A DNA stretch of 64,000 nucleotides from Hirundichthys speculiger (taxonomy: Eukaryota > Chordata > Actinopteri > Beloniformes > Exocoetidae), in assembly GCA_018398805.1 (NCBI GenBank), contig JAGFBZ010000865.1, positions 682,001-746,000 of the forward strand, written 5' to 3'. How positions within the stretch are numbered: position 1 is the stretch's first letter; each line of letters opens with the position of its first letter. Shown one piece after another: positions 28,601 to 40,600 of the stretch. The notes beneath the pieces were generated by a model. That model saw only the letters and a list, made by a program, of their open reading frames with translations, did no database searches and was not told where the DNA came from. The position numbers and the translations under genes were made by a program.

Positions 28601-31600
28601 ATGGGACGCTGTGTAAAATGTAAATAAAAATAGAATGTAATGATTTGCCAATCTCATAAACTCATATCTTATTTTGAATAGAACATAACATATCAGATGT
28701 TGAAACTGAGACATTTTATGATTTCATGGAAAATATTAGGTCGTTTTGACTTTGAAAGAAACACATCTCAAATAGTTGGAAAAGGGTTAAAACAAAGGGC
28801 TGGTAAAGTGTCTGGCACAAATCAAACTACTAATTAGATCAGAGCCTCTCTGATGTAAAGATTTACCAAGCAGAGGTTCACCAACCTGCGACAAATCTTT
28901 TCTAAAATTGTGGAATAATTTCAGAAAAAGATTTCCCCAATGTAAAATCTAAAAGACTTTAAAAATCCCACCATCTATCGTACATAATGTCATCAAAAGA
29001 TTCAGAGAATCAGGAGGAGTGTTTGTGTGCAAGGAACAAGGCTGAAGGTCAAAACTGGATGCACCTGATCTTCTGGAACCTCAGTGAGTTAAAAACAGAC
29101 ATGTTCTCTACTGGTCATCACTGCATGGGCTCAGAAACACTTCCAGAAGTCACTGTCTGTGAACACATGGTCACCCTTTAATCCACAAATGCAAGTTAGA
29201 GCTGCAAAGAAGAATCCATATGTGAACACGATCCAGAAACACCGCCGTCTTCTCTGGGCCAAACCTCATCTAAAAAGGTCTGAGACAAAATGGAAAACTG
29301 TTCTGTGGTCAGATGAAATCAAAATTTGAAGTTCTTTTTGGAAACCATGAACACATTGTCCTGCAGATTAAAGAGGAGAGGGACTGACCAGCTTGTTGTC
29401 AGTGGAACAGTTCAAAAGCCTGCATCTCTGATGTTATGGGGTTGCATTAGTGCGTAGGCAGCTTACACATCCGGAAAGGGACAATCAATGCAATCAAGCG
29501 TACATAGAGGGTTTTAGAGCAGAGGTGTCCAAACTCGGTCCTCGAGGGCCGCTGTCCTGCATGTCTTAGATGTTTCCCTGACACAACACACCCGATTCAA
29601 ATGAATGGATCATCATCAGCTTGTCTCTTAGCTCTGCAAAAGTCAGTTAACGACCCATTCATTTGAATCAGGTGTGCTGAAGCAGGGAAACATCAAAGAC
29701 TTGCAGGAGAGTGGCCCTCGAGGACTGGAGCTGGGCACCTCTGTTTTAGAGCAACATCTGCTCCCATCCAGACAACATCTTTTTCAGGGGAAACCTTAGA
29801 AATTTTAGCAAAACAATGCTGAACCACACATGCATCCATCAACAACAGCATGGACTTTGTAGGGGAAGAGTCCAGGTGCTGAACTGGCCTGCAGTCCAGA
29901 CCTTTCACCAGTACGACACAATCAGCGCATCATAAAACAAAACATCAGGCAACAAAGGTCCAAGACTGTTGAGCAGCTCAATTCCTGCATCAGAGAAGAA
30001 TGGGACAATATTCCTCTCCTAAACCTCCAACAACTGGTCTCCTCACTTCCCAGACATTTACAGACAATTGTTAAAAGAAGAGGGGATGCTACGCAATGAT
30101 CAACATCGCCATGTCCGCCATGCTCAAGTCAGAATGAGCTTTTATTTTATATTAATGGTAAAATGTCTCACTTTCAACATCTGACATGTTCTTTATGGTC
30201 TACTGGGAATAAAATATGGGTTTATAAGATTTGAAAATCATTGTATTCTATTTTTATTTCTGTTTTACACGGTGTCATACCTGTCTTAGAACTAGGGTTG
30301 TAAAATTCAACATGGAGATGAGTAAAAACAGGAACAAGCTGTGGTCCTTCACTCATTTTGAAACCAAAAAGAAAAACATCTAAACCAGCTATCACAAAGA
30401 AACTAAATCAATCTGACGGAGAACAATACGACCCAGAGGGTCTATTTACTGCATGAGTAATGACTGCAGCCAGGTGTGGATGGCAGGAACAGAACAGTGG
30501 TGTCATCACCTGAACTTTAAACAGGTGTGAAACCAACAAGGGCAGGAAGAGAAAAAGAATTTAAAAAGAGAATAAACTTTCAAAAAAAAGACTGGAGATG
30601 AGTTTGGATCTGATCCAAAACATGGCAAGTTTGCTGTGTAAAGGTTGCTATTGTATACTTAATCTGTTTTTTTTTAACCCTCAAACACATATATATCAGT
30701 ACAAAACAGAACAAAATAACTTACAAATGGACTTTTTGTACTTTATAAGAAGACTGTGTTTGGATTTGGCCATGATGGGATTCTACATACCCTCCTCCAC
30801 ATTTTCTGGTTTTGGTCATTCAGCTTATCAACTTTTATCAAATTGTACATCTTATATAGTTTCTTTCTTTCCTCCTCTTATTTCAGAAATCCAGGGCTGT
30901 GGCTTTTTTTCTGAAGAGGAAACTGGGGTTATCAAGTCCCATAACTGGCCTGTGAACTACAAAGCCAACACTGACTGCATGTGGAACATTGTTTTGCCTT
31001 TTGGGAAAATAATCACCCTGACGTTCACTCACTTTGATCTAGATACCAAAGATTTCCTGACATCCAAGAGCTATGATGATGTAATGCTGTACGACATCAA
31101 TAGTGTGACTAATACACTGATCCAAAAGCATGGTACGCAAGTTTTTTACATATCAAGCTTTTACTTAAACTATTTTTTTCGTCATGAATGACAACTACAA
31201 TGAAATCAGTACACCTGGGAACACCTGCAGCCTCTGTATCTGTTCATTAACTATTAACAAATTATTCTTTTAATTTATTTAGGTCCATTTTGTGGGACAA
31301 ACCTACCTAATACAATCCAGACAAAAGAAAACAGACTGGTGATTCGTTTTCACACGGACCTGCTTACTGAAGGCAAAGGCTTCAGGGCCTATTGGACTAC
31401 AAATCCCAGTCTGCCTGCTCCCACTGAGCCACCTGTCCAACCCAACCCCTGGGAACGGCATCACCATCGGTAGAGTATCTCTGTGTCAACTTTCATGCAA
31501 TTCAATGCATTGTGGTGAACCTCAAGCGTCACTTGGTATTTTGACATTAAAAGAAGTAAAAAAATGTACAATGCAAAAACAGTGTTTAAAAGTGTGAAAA

Positions 31601-34600
31601 GGTCTGCGGTTTACCTCAGTCTTAGAAAGCATTTTAGCTGATTTGAGCATCTTGTTTTTCGTGTCTGACTCTCCAACTCTGCTGTCAACAGTTTTGTTTT
31701 CAGTTGCAGAGAGCAGCTGTTTTCAGGAAGGAAAAAAAATCTCTTTCAAATGAATGCTGCTGTTGATCCATAACCACCAACTTACTATTACAACCTTAAA
31801 GAGAAATAGTGCTTTGGCTGTTGTGTTGTGGACTCATTACTAGGGATGGGAATTGATAAGATTTTTTCGATTCCATTATCGATTCTGTTTAACGATTCGA
31901 TTCTTTATCAATTCTCTTATCGATTCTAATTTTGGGAAAAAGGAGAACTAACAGTTTTAATTAGCATCAATTTTTTTACTTAGAAGTCACGACCTTACAA
32001 ACTCAACAGCGAGGTCAAAAGGGCACAAAACCTAGATAACATGTTAACTGTTGTAATATGTAACTGTGCAAATACACAAGCAATGTGTAACATTTTACTA
32101 ACAGATTTTTCTTAATTGAAATGAAAAAATCTCCCTTTTAAAAGGATATATGAGCTCACTAAGCACTCAAAAATAATAATAAAGAAAGATAAATACTATC
32201 AAATAAAATGGAACAGTGCATAGTACAAATCTGCAAATACTATGAAGAATTAACAATTCTTTTGCAGAAAAATAAGCATGTCTTCCAGCCTCTGAGCCAG
32301 CCAGACTCTCTCTCTCATCACAGTCATCTTTTAAATGTAATGCAGAAGGCATTCGTTTATAGCGTTAATGGTATAGAGTGTTTTACAAAGAAGCACATAG
32401 GCAGTGGGATAGCTACTTACCAGAGTTGCCAGAGGTGATCTTAGCTTGGCTACTGCCGCTGGGTTGAGGTCCATCAGTCCGAAGCGCGCCAAAAACACGA
32501 CACTCGTTATCGCATGTTGTGTGCGCAAATGTTTCTGCATGTTAGTCACGTTCCCTCCCGACGCTGTTATCTCCACTTTACAATGACTGCAAGTTGCCTT
32601 GTTACCATCTTTCTTTGTGAAGTGAAGCCAAACTTTGGAGCGTTTGAACCTGGTTGGCGCCATTGTTGTTTACAACTGCGATGCGCGTGCTAAACCTACG
32701 TAACTTAATCAAATAAGTGCTTTCTGGAACTGACTGTGGGTAAATTGCGTAAATTACGTGAGATTCGTGCTGGTTGGAATCGATAAGAGAATCACCAGAT
32801 AAACTGCCAAACAATTCCATGGAATTGAAATACACACGGAACCGGTTCTCTACAGGAACCGGTTCTCGATTCCCAACCCTACTCATTACACTCCCTTCAA
32901 GTGGCAAAAAAAAAAAAATAAATGAGCACAGCTTTAATATTACACTTAATCATTTGCAGCAAATTCTGACACAGTCAGCCAGTAATTTTAACAACTCAGA
33001 GTTAATAGTTATTGTGTGAAAATGTCAATAAAATTACATATGAGGTCATGTTACCATAAATACTGTAATCGTTTTATCTACAAGTCTCTCCAAGGTTTAT
33101 TATACACTATCATCATGTTACCACAGATGCCTCCTTCAAACAGAAAAGAGTTTGAAAGAGTTCTTGAGAAGCTGCTGCACAAAAACCTGCTTATTCACCT
33201 GATTCACGTTTCCTCTCATCCTCACTCCCTCCTCACGCCCACTCTCCCATCTCCCGTGCGCGTAGCTAAGCAAGGTGATTTGATGTGCTGAGAACACAAT
33301 GTGAAGTCACCTATTGCTTCACTGTCCGTCCTTGCCATTCTTCTTCCAGGGATGAGCCCCAGGTGGCCCAGACTGCTGCCAGACCAATTGCTCAAATAGA
33401 GTTTTATAGATGGACTCTGCAGCTTATAAGATTTTTTTACACCCGAGCTCTGGGAGAGCTGCTCTATTTGTCAGGCGATGGTGCTACAAAGAAAAAGAAA
33501 AAATGAGATAAGCGTAGTCAACCTGTCAGGGCAACCAAAATAAATGCAGATCTTAACATATGCTCATCTTTTTCAGTTTGTTGCTATCATGCTGTTGTGG
33601 TTGCATGTTGATATGAAAATCCATGTACTGGGTCGCTGTTGCCAGCAATGCCAGCTGTGTTTGTTGGGAAAATATATAAAACATGAATCAATCATCAATG
33701 TGTCTGAACGGGGGAGTGACAAGCTTTGCACTGCAACACAAAGCCTTACCTGTCAGCGGCGGATTTGTGCTATCGATGTATTCTGGTTTCATCCATGCAC
33801 AAACAAATTTATTGTAGACTGGCCCGGTACCTGCGGAAAACCAGCCATTCCTCCTGCTGTTGTGTCACGCATTGTGAATGGAGAGGAAGCCATACCACAC
33901 ACCTGGCCCTGGCAAGTGTCCATGCAGGTAAGAATCTCCTCTAATAAACACACAAAAAAAAGAAGAAAAAAAAAAGACAACATGAAAAATGACCAGAACA
34001 GACACAGCTCCGTTATCATATCAGAAACATCATACGTTTCCCAGCTCTGTTCTCCACCTAGATTCACTGACTGACTGATTGCTGGCGTGTGCTTGTTTCA
34101 GGTGTGGCCGACCAGTCAGTCAGAACCCACATTCTCTCACATCTGTGGTGGGACTCTCATTCATAAGAACTGGGTGCTTACAGCAGCTCACTGTTTCATA
34201 AGGTGAATAAGTGCATGCAAAGAAAACATTAGGAAATGCTCCAGAGAAAGCAAAGCAGCACTGAAGAAATTCAGATTCTTAAGATCACTTTTCTGCTAAG
34301 GTTTCAAAAGACCGACGAGAAGCTCATTTGTGTAATTTCAAAAGGCAGTTATCTGTGTCTAAGCTTTTACCTGAGGCTTATTACAGTGTAAGAGCTGCAC
34401 CTGGTTAGAAATGCCTCAACACCTTGGCTAATGGTCTAGAAAGATCTGGAGCCTCTGAACTATGTAATGTAAAACAAGAATTCCCATCAGCAAAACCAAT
34501 TATATCCTGCATGTTTATGTGACGCACTACAAGTGAAATGTGTGTGTTCACTGCACACTGTAAAGTGCAATTAGTGATTCATTCCCTGATTTTCTACACA

Positions 34601-37600
34601 GATATGCTGATGAGCTGCAGCGCTGGCGCATGTGCCTCGGCAAACACAACCTGACCTTCACAGAGCCGAGTCAACGCTGCATCAACGTATCTGGCATATA
34701 TCGTCACGAGGGCTTCAAGTATCCCACCGTGCCTACGGTAGAGTTTGACATTGCCCTGGTCAGGCTGGATGAGGAGGTGACACCCAGAGATGAGATATCA
34801 TACGCCTGCCTGCCATCCGAGGAGGAAGTCCTACCTGGAGGAAAGCAGTGCTATGCTACGGGCTGGGGAGATGAGACAGGTGCCCTTTCTGATTTATGTT
34901 CAGCTTACCAGTTCACATCGATGCAAAAAAAACTGCAGGCCTTAAAGTGATATTTCTTATCACAGGAAAATATCAGTGGATGCTGCTGGAAATTCTAGCT
35001 GCATAGTTTGTATGCCATCTGCTGGACTGAATGTGGAGATACATCTTGATAAGGCCTCATGACAATCTAAATGACTTCATGTGTTTTATAAGGTGATTCA
35101 CTGAATGCTACGGCGTCAGAGACCCTCAACCAGGTCTCCTTGCCTGTTGTGCCGTATGATACGTGCAAGAGGATGGATTACTGGTGGTTCCAAGTCAAGA
35201 CGTCCATGATCTGCTGTGGTTACACACTGCCTGATGAGTCTGTCTGTCGGGTAAAAAAAAAAAAAATCCCTCAGGAATGGTTACATTACTCTGGCCAACA
35301 ATTAGATTACTTTTATATGTATATATATATGTATATATATATATATATCTTTATTTTGTAATTGTGACAGGGGGATTCAGGTGGTCCTCTTGTTTGCCAG
35401 GATGCTCCTGGTTCTCCCTGGGAGGTTCATGGTATAACCAGTTTTGGCCCTATAGGATGCATTATGAATAAGAAGCCCTCAGTGTTCACGCGCTCCTCTG
35501 CCTACGTTTCCTGGATCACAAATGTCATCCGCAAGGACATTTACGATCAGCACAGTATGAATCCAGCTGCCTTAACTTACCCTCTTTGCTCTCAAATTGA
35601 TGAACGTGACAAATTCAAAGTGTATTTGCTATTTTAATTTTCTGTCCTCCCTGTGTAGCATCTGGCTGTGGAGGGCCGAAGGAGTTGACTGGCGCAGGTG
35701 GTACCATATCCTCGATGGGTTTCCCTGGCAGCTACAGCAACAAAGCTCACTGCCAGTGGAACATTCGGGTTCCTGAAGGCAAATTGGTCCACCTCCACTT
35801 CCACAACTTCTCCCTGGAGGAGAGTCACATGTGTATGAATGACAAAGTGAGCCTCACAGACAATATAGGAAGTCTCGGTATGTGAATATCAGCTTATTAT
35901 TTTGTACCAAAATACATGTCAGTGACAAATGAAAAATGATTACATCTGCTAAAGTTTGGCCTTTTTTAAATATATATATATAAATATAAATATAAAGCTC
36001 AAACTAACTCAAATATGCCTCAAGCAAATGTTTAAAAATACATTGGTTTTCTTCTCTGCCCTAAAGATGCTCTGATATATAAATATACACTGCATGTTAC
36101 AACCTTGCTTGTTGGCCACAATGACCCAAAACCTTTGATTGCAGTGCAAAATGAAGTATGGTGGACTGCAGTAGTGAACCCCTCGCAATCATTTTATTTG
36201 CTTTGTTACAAGTGTGATAATTTAATTAAGTCGAATGCACAACCAAAAACTCTTGTAATGCCGCTGCGAAGCCAGAGGAGACGCAGAGAATATATTACAT
36301 AAAAACCTCCAGAATGAAATGTCATTGCCATCCATTTCATCTAGTACCCAAAGTCTGTTCAGTTTATTTGCATAATGCTGGTGGACTCCCAGTCGTCATG
36401 GTAAGTCCAAAAAGATTATTTAAATATTGCTGGTTCACAACAAAAGTAATCATTAGGTACTTTACACAGCAACCACACAGGTTCAATACAAGTATGATTA
36501 AACACAGTTGAGCTCAATCCAATTAAATGTAATTCTTTATATTCCATTTCTAATTAAATCAATTCCAATTCAATACTATTAATTATTTTTACAATGTCAG
36601 TTCATCTGGGGACTTTGTGTATGGGGTTTGCATGATCTTACCATGCTTTCTTTGTAATCCAGCTTCCTTCTACAGTCCAAAGACACATCCGTGTCCTGTT
36701 ACCTGTTGACGGCTGGGATATAGTCCAGTCTTATTTTAAATGGTAATTAAAAGGGTGACACATGGTCACACGGGCCAGCTCTGATAATAAACTTGATCAA
36801 AAAGAAAGTTTCATGCCTAATATTAAAGATAAGGAGGGTTTCCACAATTTAACACAGAAATTCTATCCTGAAGGACGATAGCAACCTCCATCTTCTATCT
36901 CCAATGTCTCTTATCTAAATACCTCAGGAACCCACTGCAGTCAAGTCCCCCCAAAAGCTCTAGTGAGTGATGGAAATACAGTTCACATCACATTCTCCTC
37001 CAACGACAAGGTTGTGGACACAGGCTTTACCGCCACCTGGACAGCAGTGGACCCTACAGATGGTAAGATGGCAAATAAAACTGAAAGTGACCATTCAGGC
37101 AAATTATTCATCTTTCATTTTCTGTTTTTCGACGCTCTTTCTTGTCCCTTTCTTTCTACACCTTCTTGCTCCACGACAGGTCCGTGTGGAGGAAGCTTCA
37201 ACAGTGATCAAGGTGAAATCGTTTCCCCAAACTGGCCTGACAGCTACGAGGCCCAGACTGTTTGCACATGGCGCATCAGCATCCCTTCATTAAAAAGCAT
37301 CCATGTAGTCTTCACTCACTTCGATTTGCAAGCCTTTAACATGTTAGGAAACTGTGTGGACCACGTGGAGATCTTCAGTGGAGAAAACATGACATCATTG
37401 GGTTAGTCACCATGTTACTAATTCTCATATGCTCTGCGTATCCTCTACAGTTTATTACTCACACAGAGGTGGGAAAATACAATTCTGGTGTGTTTCACAG
37501 GTCGATTTTGTGGCTTTTCCCCACCACGCCCCTTCATCATCCCAAATAACACAGTTGTCATCCGCTTCCTTAGTAACGGAGCAAATCAACAGAAGGGTTT

Positions 37601-40600
37601 CCGTGGGTACTGGACGACTGATCCCAGAGTTATCCCAACTTTACCTCCTCCTCAGCCAAACCCATGGGACAACATCACCATCAGTAAGTGTAGACCAGGA
37701 TGAATACGAAGAACCCCTCTGCATTTAAAGCCGCCTGATAGGTGCTTTATAAGTTCATTACCTTTACTTAGCCTGCATATGATCCAGATCTGTGTCCTAC
37801 TGAAAATATAATGGCACGTCATAATGAGGAGAATCAGACAGTGGGGACCGCGGAGTGTCTGAGCATCTTTCTTGCTTATATTCAGCAAAAAAGGACACGG
37901 ATTCCTGTTGCGAAAACTGCATAAATGTATCATTTCTGTTCCAAAATTATTAATTAACTGGCTAATGTAACAACAGTAATCATGCCTCTCCAAAGTTTTG
38001 TCGAAGTGTTTTGCTGGATCAAAGTCCAATTTCTGGGCCTGGACTAGTTTAGATTTAAGATTTTACTTTACGCAGTACAAACCTGGTCTGAATGTCTCAT
38101 AAAAGATCAAAGGTTAAAATGTGCACTTCCTTATTTCAGACTGGCCAAAAACTTGCGGCAACCCAGAAGTGACACCAAATACAGCCACTCCAAGGGTAGT
38201 TAATGGGGAGGAGGCAATCCCCCACTCCTGGCCCTGGCAAGTTTCCATGCAGGTGCGGTAAACTCCCGCTCCTCTATCTTCCTGGTTATCTGAGATAGAC
38301 AAATGCTTTTAATGCAAGCATAATCTTACTCTCTTCCCCAGGCTTCACTGATATTTCCTATACCTTACATGCATGGTTGTGGAGGCTCTTTAATTCATAA
38401 AGAATGGATTCCTAACAGCTGCTCACTGTTTCATGCCGTAAGAATTACACCTACCTGCTTACATCTTATTCATATAGTTCATAGTCTTCAAAGGTGACAT
38501 ATGGGGTGGGGGATCACCTTGTCTGTGTTCTGCATGTGCTTCAGGCCTGAAAAGACTCCCAACTCAAAAATTCCAGCACAACCTAATCACTCTGTTTGTA
38601 TCAGTCTGTTAAGATTTGCAAAGTTCTGTGTTATCACAGATCCAGAGTGATCCAGAGAATTGAATTATACAGCTTCCACATCTGTATCTCAATCCAGCTT
38701 CACATCAAGCTGCACTTCCTGTACCTTAAATGTGAATAGCACAAAACTGTAACACTAATTTCAAAAGGGGCACACCCTGTAGAGGAAAGGGGTGGAGTTA
38801 AGACAAGTAGTTGGCTCCACCCCTTAAAGCCAGACAGTATGAAACGTGTTGAAAACCTCTGTTGCATTTGGAGCAAAGCATGTCACAGACACGTCATTAA
38901 AACATAAGGAAATTGTGTCAATCTTTCAAAAAAAAAAAAATCCCTTCTTTATTTTGGTTATGAGTGACATTTCACGATGAGGATGTGACCCTATGAACAA
39001 AACCCAGTGAAACTTTACTTTACATTCTCAGCCCTACTGTTGAGGTCGCTACAGCAACTGGCAGCTGTTTTAAGCAGTATAAACACTAAAATCACACTGT
39101 ACACTATAGATTCAAGAGATTAGCTGGTGAACAAAATGGTGCATTTTTCAGCTAAAGACTCACCTACAACACAATCTGTTTAGTGAAGCTCGATTACAAG
39201 CATCATCGAAGGTGAACAGGGACAGTTAATACTGGACGTATAATGTTCCTCTGCATGTCCTACAAGTGTAAATAAGGAAATGTTTTAAAATAACTTCACC
39301 TGTCAAATCTAAAGACAGTGAACTTGTTTCTGCTGTCTCAATCCACACAGAACAACCAAATGAGGCAGTCAAGAAACTTGACAAAAAGTCACATTTTCTC
39401 TCTTTCGTTCATCTTCCATGTGTATCTGCTCTGCAGCCCACTGAATAGACCCTCCCTCTGGCGCATGTGTGTTGGGAAGCACCACATGAACTCCTCCGTG
39501 GACGTCCCTTCTGCAGAGGAATGTTACAAGGTGGATGGGATAATCCGCCATGAGGGGTTTGCCTACGAGCAGGATCGAACTGACATCACCAACGACATTG
39601 CCCTGGTGCATTTGACCAAGCCTGTCAATATGACGCGGGAGATCAGCCCCATATGTCTACCACAACCAGAGGCCGTGATGCCCGCTGGGACAATGTGCTT
39701 CGTCACCGGCTGGGGAAATGAGAAAGGTACCAACAGGCACGCGATTCACTCCCCTGCAAAAAAGCTGTAGTTGTGATGCTACTTCAGAAACTTGCTAAGC
39801 TGCATTATTTCTTCACTGACAATAATTATTTGAAGTTTTCATACAGTACTGATGTAAATGTGTCATTGCCTACAGCCTCTACATCATAAACATGTCAACT
39901 TTCATGACCATCTCAGGTAATCTGTTCCCAAAAGTGGCTGAGAAGCTAAACCAGGCAGCCCTTCCTATTATGGACTTCCAGACCTGCAGTCAGCCTGCAT
40001 ACTGGTGGGACACCCTCAGGCCCTCCATGATCTGCGCTGGCTATGGCTCCCCAGATGAGCTTAAGCCAGCCTGCCAGGTTAGAAGACACATTCAGAAATC
40101 TGATGCACTCAAAAGAGGCTAGGGAGGAGATGGAAACCGGACCAACAACCAAATGCCGTCCTCTGTTAACAGCTTCCACACATTATATAACCGTGTTGGC
40201 CGCTCATTATCAGCCTGGCTTTTATGTAACACCATTCAAAGTGTTTTGTTTGTGGTCATTCATCCCTGATTTAAAATGACTGCTCCCCTGTTTACTGGCA
40301 TAATTAGAAAATAGTACACAGGATCATTATTCGTTTGCCATAATGAGCAGCTATTCAAGCAACAACGCAGAATGGTCAGAAATCTAGTCCTGTACAATTC
40401 ACCAAAAATCTTTGGTAGAACACAACAGGACATCTGTCTTATCTTTTCTTCTCAAATAAAGAATGTCGGTTACGAATTCGAGGGCACAGATGTGATGTAG
40501 AGCAGGTACCGGATCTACAGATTCCCTCATGTATCGCAGGTAAACTTTGCTGACTTGCTTGTGTTGCTCTCCTCCAGGGGGACTCGGGGGGTCCCTTTGC

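Noticed and set aside
33544..33817. Upstream part of the 176-codon open frame as coding sequence joined to S1a
   Set aside because: The sequence before 33818 has no CUB or linker features, and the paralogous exon 21 starts at the equivalent splice site; it is intron.
38788..38828. Hairpin AAGGGGTGGAG ... CTCCACCCCTT as a terminator or microRNA
   Set aside because: The 11-bp stem with a long loop, inside an intron of a eukaryotic gene, is too short for a microRNA precursor.
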